Below are positions 20,081-32,160 of a stretch of DNA of 64,000 nt, in pieces. Every line of letters begins with the position of its first letter. Position 1 is the first letter of the stretch. The notes under the pieces were generated by a model. The model worked only from the letters and a program-made list of their open reading frames with translations. It made no database searches and was not told the origin of the DNA. Both the position numbers and the translations under genes were made by a program. This DNA is from Edaphochlamys debaryana. Taxonomy: Eukaryota > Chlorophyta > Chlorophyceae > Chlamydomonadales. Where the stretch lies: NCBI GenBank assembly GCA_016858145.1, contig JAEHOE010000040.1, forward strand, positions 682,001 through 746,000, read 5' to 3'.

Positions 20081-23000
20081 CGCTGAGTGCTCTGGGGCGA
20101 AGGAACTCGATGGGGCAATTATGCTTCTGACAGCCCCCCTCAACATGACTAGACCGCATGGATCTTTGTGCTCTTTTATTTGGGTTCATTCTTGCGGGAT
20201 GCACGGCCACAATTGGTAGCCAGCCAAGTGCGGGGATGATGAGGATGCGGAGCGTGAATCATGCGAATCATTGACGAATAGAGCGGACTGCTCCGCGTGT
20301 CCAGGGCTCCCGGCTGCACTAAATGGTCCATGAGGAATGCTAGATGTCTCCTATGCCTCTCCCATTCTGTCCCAACGGCCCTCGGTGGGCCTGTGGCGTG
20401 TGCCGCAGAATACAGGCCAGAATACGCTCTCTGCTCTGAGGAGTACTGCGGACAACAGCCCATCCTTACCGGCGGGCTACAGGGGGCTACGCGACGTTGT
20501 TCCTGCCGTTATCCCCTACACTCTCGAAAGTGCATTACTACTAGACCAGGGGGGGGGGGGGGGTAGAAACATTAGTTCTATACACCACCCCACAAAAGTT
20601 CCGACCCCCCCGACCCCCCCCCTTGCCGTACACTGCACACACTGCCGTACATGGCCATATTGTAACCCATATCCCTCGAGTATTGTGCCGATCGGCTGCG
20701 CTTCGTGTGCGCTACGGCCTTGCGCGTGAACCGGAAGCGTTGATGAGGCTTGGGTCCTGTCCATTGACCATCCCCGCGTCCATGGACCACTCTCCTGTAC
20801 CTTGCATCCGCGCTATTCATGATCTAGGCCTGCTATATGACGAGCTACGGTCATAATAATACACCCGGGTGCCTAACAGCGGTGGCAGTGCCGGTCGTGA
20901 CGTGTCCCACGCGCGGACATGCCGACATGTGGCACCCGCAGCCACCCTTCGACCAACATCCCTATGGTCTGTGGTACTCAGGCACACCCACGGTTCAGCC
21001 TCTGCTTGATACCACGCTTTCACGCAAGGAAAGGGCCCTTGGACTGCGTCAGAACGCTGTGACAAAAATCCGTACGGGAGCTGTACAAAAGTTCGGGACC
21101 CCCCTCCCCCCCCCCTCCCCCCCCCCCAACTTTGAGGGCCCATAACTTAAAACTTGACTTTTATTCTGAAAGCGGATTTGGGCTCCTCTTGTCGAGCTCT
21201 CCAAAGTTAAAGCGTGGTGTATATTTTTACACTTCCTGCCCCATGACTAGACCGAATGGATCGAAGTTCAGCCACCGTCGGCATGCAACATCCCAGGCAC
21301 CAGATACCAGGCCAACCGAACAGGCAAAGGAAAAGGGAAAGGAAAGGATAAAGGCATGGGTGAAGAGTAAAGAGTTACCAGGTACAGGTGGTAGGAGACA
21401 GGTCGCTGAGTTTCGTTGGAAGGCGCATCCGGGCACATGTCAGCCGGGCAGGCAAGCAGCGGAGCCAGCAGCACACCCCAGAGCCGCTGGAGAAGCGCAG
21501 ATAGCCTATGCAAGGGCGAGAGGGGCGGAGCGAAGCGACAAGCCGGCAAGGGTCGAGAAGCAGCCGGTACGGCGCTGCATGCGTTGGATAGGATGATGGC
21601 AGAGGATGTCTGGCGGAGGACAGGCAGGAGCGAGCCAAGCCAGTGCCCCGGTTGGGATGGCTGAGTGCCGGTGTGGGTCCGTTGGGAGCACGGGACAGGT
21701 CAGGCCCGGAGGTGATCACGGTACCCTGCCACCCGTGCCATCGTGCACTGCGCTGCATTGCGCTTTGCTTTAAACCCTGCCACCCGTCCCCGAACACCCC
21801 GCTTACGGCCCTTGGTGGGAGCCACGCACCGCTCAAGCCCTAGGCTGCCCTAGGCTGCCTGCTGGAGAACGGCCGCGCCGGCCTGCACAGTCCATCCGTT
21901 CACCCTGCTGGCTCAAGACCCATACGGGAACGCGAGCGCTCTCTTCCTGCTTTGCCACGGCCGCGAGGTGACTGGGGGCCTGGAGCCAAGCGCGGCAAGG
22001 TGCACTGCGCTGCACGCCATCGTGCGCCTGCTGGCATGCCATCGTGACTTCGTCTACAGTACCCGCCTGCTGTGCCCCTTCGTCTGCGGGATAACGAGCG
22101 GGATAACGAGCGGGATCGGGCGATAATAAAGCGTACTGCTTTAACACATCAGCCGCAAACCCGATCTGTGCACCCTTGCGCTACCGGGGGGTGAGCCCGC
22201 GCAGCCTCAGCCCGTCGATTAGGTCCTGCGGCGGCAGCCTAGCGCAGTGAGGTAGGGCGCCACCACCACCCCGCACCGCTGGCGGGGGCTGACCTGCGCC
22301 GCCTAATATCGCTTGGAGCGACCCCGGCCCTGCCAGCACCCCAGCCCCATTTAAAGACGTGCCTTACCCGTGCCCGTTACCCGTGCCCGTGCCTCACGTC
22401 CCCGCGCTGTGTGCACCATATACTATATCCCGCTGCCTATCCATTCCAGGGCTCAGCCCATTTTGGCTTTTCATTTGCGCATTATGCGGAGCGACGGGCG
22501 GCGTAGAGGCACCCCGCAGGGGGGCCGCGGCGCGGGCCGTTGGAACGGCAACGGAAAGCCAAGGGGAAAGGCGAGGATTGTCATAACCATCCACCCGCCA
22601 CCGTGACGGCTGCGATGCACGAACCCACGTCCCCCCGCCCTCGCAAGCTCGCGTGGCTGCCTGCCTGCGGTGGCCGTGTATCCCCCAAGAATCGGGGCCA
22701 AATGAACGGCCACAAGATCCATGCACTCGTCCCGTAAATATGGTCTAGTCTGCTGCCCCATTGAGGCACACAGTGCCAGTGTCCCCGCCCGGCCGCCCGC
22801 CCACCTGACCCCCGCAGGGCCCTACGATATCCTCCAGCTGCCCCTGCGGCTCCGCAGTTGCAGACCCCGGTGGACAGGCGAGTCCATCCCGCTCAACTAC
22901 AACGTTGTGGGACCTTGCCCCCAGTCAACTTGTTCTTCCTTGCTCCACAACCAGGTCGTTTGTATTCCTCGTCTCCCCTACGAAGCTTGCAGACTTGCCC

Positions 23001-23786
23001 CGGTAGCGGGGGCTACTGTCCTCCGGGCTACGGTCCTCCGGGTCCTCGGGGCATGCGATGCCGCCTCGCACATGCCTGAAGCACCTGACCGCTATCCCCA
23101 CCCCTCCGTGTGCAGGTCACATGATAATCGAGGTTTAGCTTCTTGCAGCGTCGCTCAGCTCGCTCTCCAGCGGGGTCCTGGCGCCTGAATGCTCGTCAAA
23201 CCGGAGTCGCGGCCCGGCCCACGCCCTGGGCAATAAGTTGCCTCAACCCAAACATAGAGAGCTTGTTGTGCGATCCAATAGGTGGCTCGTTGGGCTCCCG
23301 CGTCTGGAGGTCCAGGCGTACGGCTTGCGGCCAACCTCCAGACGCCTGGAAGTAAACAGCGTTCCTACCTCCCGCCTTGTCTAACACTGCTGTAATATTG
23401 TGTCAGTGTAACTTACTCGTGGAACCAGCTGCAATTGAAGGACGCTGCGGCGCTCACCGCACACTGCACCGGCATCGCTCTGACAACGCTCCTGCTGGGC
23501 AGGCGTTTGGCCATGGTGAGCCTGGCAACATCGTCGTGCTAGCAGCAAGCGCTGCAGAAGCCACGTCCAGCTCTTGTTAGACTAGAACTCGGGCACTGTG
23601 GGCGCGCGCCCAAGAGGCCGAGCATGTGCTGCAGCTGCTTTGGGTGTAAAGCAGTTTGCACAGCACCCGCGCTCCCATTGGAAGCACGCCAGCGGCAGCG
23701 CGTTTCAGTTCAGTTCGTGTTGTCAATTACATGCCTCTGCCTCGGTTGCCCGCCTGCAGTCGCAAACGCATCCAGAGCCTGCTGAT
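20081..23786. other. Gene-poor, repeat-rich stretch
   Basis: Holds a 15-G run at 20549–20563, C tracts at about 21100–21127, and the phrase ACAAAAGTTC next to C runs at both 20588 and 21085, which may mark the ends of one element. A segment at 21838–21915 resembles 34707–34785. No open frame here looks like a real gene. Confidence 0.5.
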
Positions 23787-25676
23787 ATGGCGGAGAAGGG
23801 CAGTCCTGTGGGGACGCCGTCGACGGTAGCGGCAGCGCTGGGCAAGGCCTGTCTGGACCATGAGTATGACCACGAGGACCGGCCAAGCGCCCAAGGGAAC
23901 CACATCACACTGGAACGTAGGTCCATTACAATGAGGCGCAGTTGACTGGAGTTCTCGACTGACCCAGCATGGCATGGATGTCGCGCCTGTGACACCACGA
24001 ACTCACTTACGGCCTGTCCTGCGCCTGTGATAGGGGGTGCCTAAACACGGTCTTGGCGTTCATGGATGGGTTCGGTGACCACTGCTCTGTTCGCGTCCCG
24101 ACTGTCCCCGCCGTTTTACCCTCCCGCGCAGGCTTCAATTCGCCGACCCGGAAGATCCTGCAGCAGTTCGATGACAACGGCGGTGAGCTATGTTCGTTCA
24201 CCTGCAGCTGGAAGGGGGGCCTGTGTGTGCTTGGGGGAAACCGGAAACCGAGGGCCGACCAGAGCTGCCGCCGCACCCAGTCTCAACCGCCTGTCCTCCC
24301 CGCAGACGGGCGCATCGACGCCACCGAGATCCAGGCGGTGGTCTCCACGCTGGTGGCTGAGAAGTTCAAGTCCAAGGCCTTCAAGATCGGCCTGATTATC
24401 CTGGGCGTGTTCACAGTCGTTCTGCTCGGAGCTATGTTTGGCCTGACGTGGGCGGTGGTGGCTGCACTGAAGGACACGGAGGTGAGGGGGCTTGCCAGAG
24501 CATGCCCGTGTTCTCGTCAAACCACTGAGCTACGCAGCAGTCGGGGCTTGCCCCCCTTTCTTGGGACTTGGGGTTGCGTATGCATGGCCGGTGGGTCGGC
24601 TGTGGGTCGCGGCCTAATCACCTTTTGTCCCGTCTCTCACACCGCGCAGGTCCAGAACAATATTTTGGTCACAAACGATGGTGGCCAGCCCGTCCAGGTG
24701 GCCAACATGGACATGACGGTCAAGAACGGGCGGCTCGTGGATCGCAATTCCAGCAATGTGCTGTCGACTGGCACTGTGTCATCACGGGGTGTCTTCAGTA
24801 CGGCGATGTCCATGCAGAAACTCTTGAAGATCTCAACGCTCGCGGTAAGATGCTTAGGTTGACGCGTTGCAGCGAAAGATGATCCAATACCAGAAACTTT
24901 CTGTCTGCAGTTCACCCTTCCCGATGGCGCCGAGTATTCAGTCAACGTGCTGGGCGTTGCCAAAATTCCCAAGCTGAACGCCAACAGCGGCTTCATCATC
25001 CGCTTCCAGACCGCCTCTGGCACCCTAACCCTTGAGAACGGCGAGTGGGCGGCCTCTGACCTACAAGGCCCCATCCTCGAGCCTCTCTTCGCGTCAGATA
25101 CCAGCGGCCGGCGCCGCCTGCTTCAAGAAGGCTCAGCTTGGTGTAAGTGATTTGTAGGGGTGCTGCCTTGTTTGAGAAGCATCTTTGTAAGATACTGCCT
25201 CTCCTCTTTTTGCAGCCGCTATGTGCTACGGCTTCTCCGACTGCGGTGAAGAATACCCCACCGACCTCTTGTGTGCGACAGCTTGCACTAACGTGGACCA
25301 GTGCCAACTGACGAACCCTTGCGGGTATTGCTATGGCTGCCGCCAGTACTACCCTTCGACCCCGACCGAGGCGCTCCCGCCCCCGCCCGATATGATGAGC
25401 CCCGGCGAGGTGACGGAGACTGGTGGCATCGGAACCCGCTGCAGCGGCGTGAACAGTGGCCCGGTGTCGTCATGCCGCGACGCCTACACGATGTGCTACG
25501 GAACCCAGGCAACGCTACAGGATGCCCAAAGCAAGATCGCGTTGCTGTGGCAATGCACAAGCAACTGCCCGTCGGGCTGGGCCCTTGCAGGAGCACCCTC
25601 TGTCACCATGGGCCAGTCGGTCAACGTCTCACTGTGCGAGGCAACCTCCGGCCCGACTTTCACTTGGTGCTGCTAA
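23787..25676 (+). CDS. EF-hand, single-pass membrane protein with Cys-rich ectodomain
   Basis: Six exons with closing phases: 23787–23916, 24132–24182, 24306–24481, 24650–24844, 24911–25142, 25216–25676; 414 residues. A canonical EF-hand loop, DDNGDGRIDATE (residues 57–68), is created by joining the second and third exons, so the intron splits the loop. One long hydrophobic helix follows at 88–115 (GLIILGVFTVVLLGAMFGLT), then a predicted outer region of about 300 residues. Its C-terminal 150 residues are rich in Cys and contain two related stretches, MCYGFSDC and MCYGTQAT. I do not recognise a named family; a calcium-responsive membrane protein with an extracellular domain is inference. The ATG is preceded by GCTGAT and is the first in frame. 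Confidence 0.82.
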
Positions 25677-28600
25677 TTTGCCAGACACGTGATGCATGTT
25701 CGAGGATGGGGGCGTCGCCCCGGCGCAGTGCATTAGGGCTGCTAGCACCACATGGAGCAGTACGCACGGACGATAGAGGTGCCAATGAGCACGGAGTTAC
25801 CGGCGATGCTTGTTGGTGGCCGAAGAGACATTTGCTCCATATTGCTCTCGCTGGAACATGCGAAGCGGCATCATTTGTGGGTTGGCGACTGACATTTCAA
25901 TGCAGCGGCTGAGAGCGCCGAATAGAGATACAGCGCACGGGGAAGCCGGCAAGGCACCACTGGCAAAGGAGTAACCCCCCTGTAGCCCCCGCATGACGCA
26001 GAAGCGGCTGAGCTCAACTGACACGGCTATTGCTGGCGGGCTGGTGTTGAGTCGTTGGCAAGTGGGCCGGGGCGAAGATGGGGTTTTGACGAGAACGTTT
26101 AGGCGAAACAGCCGCCGGGTTGAATGTTTGCGCAGCCTCCAGTGCACTGGCTGCGTTGGGGACAGACAGTGAGATAAGATGTGGCGACGAGCGGCTGTAC
26201 GGCTCAGAACGACGGCGGCGCCTGATTCGCAGCATAGCTTACCCATACTTGCCGGCTGAAGAAGGCCTGTCCGGGGACTCAGCCGAGGCCGGGAGTGGTA
26301 CCTGGCTGGGGACGCGAGGGCAGAGGGGCACGGAATCTCGTGGGTGGAAACGCACACGAGTTATGGACTAGACAAGGGCCGAGTGGCGTGCAACGCAGCG
26401 TACGGGGGAGAAGGGGGACTGGGGTGCGGGCGTGTGCGTGTGCGGCCGGGGGCGGGGCGGGGCATGGGAGGGGTCCAATCCACCTCAAGGGCAGGAAACC
26501 GGAGGATTCCGAAAGCATGCAGGCGTCTGCATGACGATTCTCAGCGGGAAGATCAGGCGCCGTCGGCGAAGGCGGCGCGTCAAGCGCACGCAGCTTGGAA
26601 TGACGTCGGAGGGTTTCAGACAGTGCGGACTCGGTCCAACAGTGGGGGTCGATCAAAGTTTGCGGCACGGTGGGAGAGTGCAAAGCCTCGTCCCACGGCA
26701 GCCTTGCGGGCGCCTCAGCGGATGAGGCCTCAAGGTAGGAACGGGAGGAGAAGACCAATGAGGTGCGGCGGCCCAGAGGCAAGGGCGGCGGCGCACCCAC
26801 AGCGGCTGCACTGTTGCCGTCTCGAAACGTGGCGCAGACGGTGGCGGCGGCGGCCGCAGAAAGCGACAAGAGAAGGAGCGGACCGGTGGTCAGCCGGCGA
26901 CGGAACTTCCAGGAAGCGGTGCCGTACCACTTGACCAGTGGCAGACGACTCGACGGAGCATCTGGGCGGTCGACGCTGCTATGCGACGCAGCGCAGGCGG
27001 CGGAGGAGAGCGTGGGGAACATCCACAGGCGATGATGCGGAAGGACTGGAGCTGTAGGCTCGCTTGGGCTGAGGCGGCTGCCGCGGTGGAGGCGGCAGGC
27101 GCAGGGCCGAGTGCAGGGACCAGTGTTGCTATCTTCAGTGGCAAAGGTTTCTGAAATCCCAGAACATTCCTGGCCGGCTGGGCACCCTTTGATACAAAGC
27201 CAATGCCTGCCTTTGATACAAAGCCAATGTTATGCGTCGGTGGTTGGCCGCTGCGCTCTGCGAGAGGCCCAGTATCAGTGTTGCTATCTTCCGTGGCGAA
27301 GGGTTGAAATCCCGCCGCTGGGCGAAAATGTTACGTGGCGGACAGAACTTTTGCGCCGCTAGCGGTCACATTGTTACGGCTAGAACACCTTCCTGCGGAC
27401 CATAAGAGAGTATCGATGCGGCGGTGGTGGGGCCCTGGTCTCACCTGCCCTTCCCGCCCCCCCTGCACCCCGTCACCTCAGCTGCCTACCCCTGGCAGGC
27501 CCTGGCTTGGCCTCCTACACCCCGCATAGCATCCCACACTGCCAATTCAGGGGCCCTGGGCCAGAACATTGGGGCCTTGCGGAGGCAAAATGTTCCATGG
27601 CGGGCAGAACTTTTGCGTCATTGTGGGCGGAAATGTTACATTCTGCCAGAACTTTTCGGCCAGAAATGTTCCAACGTCCGTAACAACACTGGCAGGGACC
27701 ACGGCGGGTCCTGCGGAGAACTGGGGAGTGAGTGAGTGAGTTACATCAGTGCCCAAACCCCTCTACTTCGCTCGCCCATCAGGGTTGCTGACGAATCCAG
27801 GCTTCCATGTGCTGCGTGGTCGCACGGCATTGGTGGGGCACGGGCGAAATGTATGCAGGAATTGAGGGGTACAGCGGCGGCGGGTGCAGGGTCCGGTCGG
27901 GGGGGCGCACAGTAGCCGGGCTGATGTGGGGGCAACGGTGGAGGCGTCAGGATGGACCCAGTCAGCGCAGGGGCAGGGGGGGGCACGTGAGCGCGACACG
28001 GAGGCAGGCTCCAGCAAACCAAGCACGGATCGCAGCCCCAGGCCCCCAGGGCTGGACGGAGGGCGCAGTCCTAGTGAGCTGTAGAACGGGCGACCCCACC
28101 GAGCTGGGAGGCACCAACGCGTGGGGGGCATGGGGGGCGCAGAGCGCGCGAGGGGCGCAGGGCGTCCGGGTTGGTTGAGCGGTTCGGGGCCAAGCAGCTG
28201 ACCGTAAGAGGCTGAGTCAAGCTGCTTGGGGGCGCCGAGGGGCACAGGGGGCACGGGGGACATGAGAGGCGCGGGGCGCGGGGGCTTGACACTTCCGCTC
28301 TTCCGGTACTCTGCCGATCGGGATTTCTGGTTGTTGCGTGCCCGCTCGCATGCTCGGGGCCCGAGCTGTGGGCCGGCGCGTCGGCCCGCATCCCCATCGG
28401 CCGGCGCGTCGGCCCGCGCAACCAACTGGCGAGCGCCTTGGGGACACCGCACGAGTGCAGCCGCGTGCCCGACTGCCCGTAGCCCGTTCTATTATCACTA
28501 TCACTGCGCGAGCGCGCCGGCGTTGCACACGGTCGCGTCGCTGCCCGGCGTGCGGAGAATGTATGGGCATCCTGACTTTTGGTGCATAAGTTGCCATGCA

Positions 28601-29040
28601 GCGCCCTGACTACGTATCGTATTGCGTTACTCGATGTGCTGGGGCTGGTATCAGGTCGCGCGACGTGCCTCCAGTTTCCATCCATTGCGAGCGGCTTGGT
28701 GCCCTCTCGGGGCGCTGCGCCCCGGCTTCTTCTCGTCGTTCTCCCCTACATGTCATGACTTCTTCCTGTCGCTCTGCAGGGCTGTCGAGGCCCGACGACT
28801 TTGTCGCAACGAGTCGCTTTTCCGCTTGCTTTTGCGCTTGCGCTTCCCCGCTGACTGCTTGTCTGTCGGCTGTGCGCTTGTGCGCGGCCGTGTCGCGAGG
28901 ATTCTGCCGACGAGGTCTGGACATCCTCTTCGTGCCGACTCGCGAGGATGCCGCTTGCTCTCCTTCCTCGCTATTATTGTCGTGGCCCGACGGCTTAGGT
29001 GTGCGTCTTAGGCGTAAAGTGAGGAAGAGTGTAAACGTAA
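25677..29040. other. Gene-poor stretch
   Basis: Open frames at 26279–27035 on both strands are GC-driven and Arg/Ala-rich with no recognisable motif. A basic minus-strand frame at 28610–28924 lies just beyond the LINE 3' end. A direct repeat of 19 bases, GGCCGGCGCGTCGGCCCGC, occurs twice near 28370–28420. Confidence 0.45.
27120..27660. repeat. Cluster of short dispersed repeats
   Basis: CAGTGTTGCTATCTTC occurs at 27120 and 27274; CTTTGATACAAAGCCAATG occurs twice near 27188 and 27211; and a phrase ending GGC-GGCAGAACTTTTGCG occurs near 27333 and 27600. These look like overlapping remnants of small DNA elements. Confidence 0.6.
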
Positions 29041-30411
29041 CATAATTTCGTCCTGGGGGTGGGTATTCGGGCCGATCCGTAAGGCTCTGTCCTCATGTGG
29101 ATGGGCGAGCCAACGTGCCATGTTGGCACCTCGGCACAGCCCGCGGGCTCACGCCCTCAATAAAAATTTCCTACGCTCAAAGACCGCAAACAAGAAGGCA
29201 CCCAACTTGCGTGGGTGTGCTTGCCGAAAGAACTCAGTCATGTCTTCGTCCTCAAAACTTAGACCACACGTTGCCCGCAATTCTCTGTAAGCAGCACATT
29301 CAAAGATCACATGACGCTCATCCTCCGGCTCCCCGCAGCCACAGACCTTACACACACGTTCCCTCCGACTCACAGTCCCAGCATGCGACCGATGGATGGC
29401 CAACGGCCACGCACAAACCCTGAAACGCAACACGGCCTGAACGTGCCCGAGAGGCATCTGCAAACGCTGATACCGAGCAGGACAGTGCTCCGTCCCACTA
29501 GGCGACCCCATCCATCCCTGATACATGCATAACGCTAAGTGCTCGCCTGAATACGGAACGGCTCCCATAACGTGTTCAACGTCTCCTCAAAAGCAGCCAC
29601 CACATCCTCTACCCTTATCAACTGCTCTCCTTTGGACACGCTTGTATCCCACTCGTAACCTAAGGCCCGCAGCACCAGCAGCATTTTGGGACACCACAGG
29701 TCAGAGAACTCAAACCCCGGCGTCTCAGCTAACTGCAAATCATACCGGAACACATCATAGTACGGTACACCCGCAGGCTTGCCCCTCCCCCTCACAAGGC
29801 GGCTCCAGAACCCGCAAGCAGCACTCAGCCAAAAGTGATGCACGAAATACGCACAAACGTGAAGCTGTCTTAACACCTACGCACCGCCTGAGAAACAACC
29901 ACTGTAACTGCACAGCTGGATCCCTGAGAGCCCAATGAAATACTGTTGCACGAAAGTTGCGTCCCAACGGACATCGCTCACAGATCCCGAAGAGAGCAAC
30001 CAACTTGTCCGGTCCCCAAAGTTCAGCACCGTACGACAGTACGGCCCGCACCTGCGTCTCGAAACACTGCACCCGAACACCGGGGGCCCACACGCCCTTC
30101 TCACCCAGACTGGAGAGCAGCGCAAACAGCGTCCTCCGCCCCGCCTCAAACAACTCCGTCGTACAACTGACAAACGGTCGCCCTGGACCATACCAAAGAC
30201 CAAGATAGCGTGCGCGCTCCACACTGGGCAGCACAGTATACTCTTGAAGAGGTACCATGGGAGGATGCCACCTGAAATCCGCACCATCCGAGCTACGGCC
30301 CAGGTAAGCATGAAACGGCCCTAACTCGACCGGCGGAGCTGCACCACGCCTCCCTCGTCCCGTCCCCTGTGCACCAACTGCCACCCCGGCACCCATGCCG
30401 CCCCGAGACCT

Positions 30412-30546
30412 GCACTCTGGGCACAACCAAGCGCCACGTGGAACAACACTGAGCGGGGGCGACATGCACTGCAAGTGCCACCCCTGCAAGGAGCTATCGC
30501 AGAGCGTCATCGTATCTTCAGGCGTGAGGCTCTTGCACACACGACA
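30412..30546 (-). other. PHD-like zinc finger within the LINE reverse transcriptase
   Basis: Ligand pattern C-x2-C-x11-C-x7-H-x2-C-x14-C-x2-C with the typical PHD phrases LCD, GWHLQCMSPPL, VPRGAW and LCPEC. One of the eight expected ligands (the Cys of C-D-x-C) reads Ser, so zinc binding at one site may be lost in this copy. Confidence 0.75.
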
Positions 30547-30667
30547 GCGAACACCCGCCCAAGCGGCAACCCTGCGCAAGCCAAACACCAAGACCTCGCA
30601 CTTCTTCACATTGATACGCATACCAAAGGCCGCACAAAATGCAGACAGAACCCACAGCCCCCGAAAC

Positions 30668-31075
30668 CAGGGTTGCCAATACGTATCAGTCCCCGTATTG
30701 ATACGGATACGTATTAATACGGATACGACCTCTCGCTGCCGTATTAATACGGCATGCGGCGCGGGGGTACCGGCCGGGCAGCCGGGGGCCGGCGGCGGGG
30801 GGGGATGGGTGCTGGGGTGCTGGGGGGCGTCGGTCGGCAGCTCAGCCGTCCGTTCCGCCGTAGCCGATACCCTACGCGTTCCCTGCGCTTCTACGTGAAC
30901 GCGGAGCGCATTCGCTCGTGCACAAGGCGGCAGTATGGGCTGCCGTACGCTGCCGTATTAATACGGCTGGGCGCCGCCGTATTAGAGCCGTATTAAGCCG
31001 TATTAGCGAGGAGGGGGCCGTATTGCGTATAAATACGCGTATTGGCCCCGGGGGCTGCCGTATTATGCAACCCTG
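30668..31075. mobile_element. hAT-type MITE inserted in the LINE
   Basis: Ends are CAGGGTTGC (30668–30676) and GCAACCCTG (31067–31075), flanked by a perfect 8-bp duplication CCCGAAAC at 30660–30667 and 31076–31083. An 8-bp duplication and CAGGG ends are typical of hAT elements. The interior has no coding capacity and is full of the palindrome CCGTATTAATACGG and variants. Confidence 0.9.
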
Positions 31076-31554
31076 CCCGAAACATGCGCGCCCCGTTCGT
31101 GGCAAGCAAGGTCAGGTCATCCGCGTATAACAGTTTGGGCACTCGCCGCCACCCGTCACCACTAGGTACCCCAGGGCACCACTCCAACTCCGTAACCTCG
31201 GGTGGGCCATGTCGATCCGTTGCCTCAAGGAAATCCAATACGACTTCCACAAAGAAACCAAAAAGACATGGGCTAGCAGCGCACCCTTGCTTCACCCCTT
31301 GCTTTGAAAGGAAGGCGGATCCAATCTTGCCGTTAACCTTCGCCCTCATAATGACCTTAGCGTAACTGGCCTTCAGGGCTTTGAGCATATCGCCATGAAC
31401 CCCTCGCTCCTCCATCCTCATCCACAACAGCTCACGCGGCACCCTGTCAAATGCCTTCTCGAAATCCACCTGGCAGACCCACAAGGGGCCATCCAGGTGG
31501 GGGGGTAGGAATGATGTAGAAGTACCCCATGCTTCCTTTTTGTTATTGCAGAGA

Positions 31555-32160
31555 TCCAGGCCCTCAAAGTTCAGGGTGGGTGGGTGGGTCGGGGGGTCCG
31601 GGAACTTTCGTCAAGGGGGGCCCAGGAACTTTCGTCACGGCAGGCAGGACCCCTTCCGTCGGCTCCTGCGCTCTTCTAAGGGCCCAAAAGGCGTCGATCG
31701 ACAAGGTCTGAACTCTGGGTATGCCTGAGCTCCACGTTCAGCGGTCGGGAGGTGAGTCCAGGCCGGGCATGACCCGACATGTCGGCATGCCAGCGTTGCA
31801 GAACACGTGGGGGGCCATCCCCACCGCCTCCTGTTGTGTGACACACAGCCACTTTGTCACACAAGCAGTCAGAAGCACTAAGCGCTACGGTGGTAGGTTC
31901 GGCAGGAACCTCTTTGTGGGTCGATGGACGCGTCCATGGTCAATGGACAGACGCCAAGTCTGGCCTTCGCCCCAAGACGGCTTGCAACGCATTAGCACAC
32001 GTGAAGTGCAGTCCGAAGGTGCAGAAATGAAAGAAGTTGCCGTACGTTTCTCACATGTGCAGTGCTGCCGTACGCCGTACGGCATGGGTGGGTGGGTGGG
32101 TCAGGGGGGCCAGAAACTTTTGCGGCATGGGGTGCAAAACTTTTGTCCCTACCCCCCCCC
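31555..32160. repeat. G-tract/AACTTT dispersed repeat family, copy 1
   Basis: Shares with 36030–36620 the phrases GACATGTCGGCATG, GTCGG/GGGTGGG runs followed by a G tract, and (A)ACTTT(C/T)(G/T) next to it. Ends could not be set. Confidence 0.45.

Larger units (their letters stand above)
29149..31500 (-). mobile_element. 5'-truncated LINE with a PHD finger inside its reverse transcriptase, degenerate
   Basis: Read on the minus strand from 31500. VDFEKAFDRVPRELLW is motif A, GVKQGCAASPCLFGFF motif B and LLYADDLTLLATN motif C. A 408-bp MITE then interrupts the frame; removing the MITE and one 8-bp target copy restores the same frame at 30621, which continues INVKKCEVLVFG (motif D), a PHD-like finger, and RARYLGLWYG (motif E). 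The rest shifts frame twice, near 29870 and 29560, and ends with CKVCGCGEPEDERHVIFEC, a C-terminal zinc knuckle, and a stop at 29149. The 5' end is missing (no endonuclease). L1-like affiliation is inference. Confidence 0.82.

Noticed and set aside
26279..27035. Long open frames on both strands
   Set aside because: Arg/Ala/Pro-rich in every frame, no motif, no splice structure; expected in DNA of this GC content.
28610..28924. Basic minus-strand frame (MSRPRRQNPRDT …) near the LINE
   Set aside because: It could be the start of another element's first ORF, but no second feature supports it.
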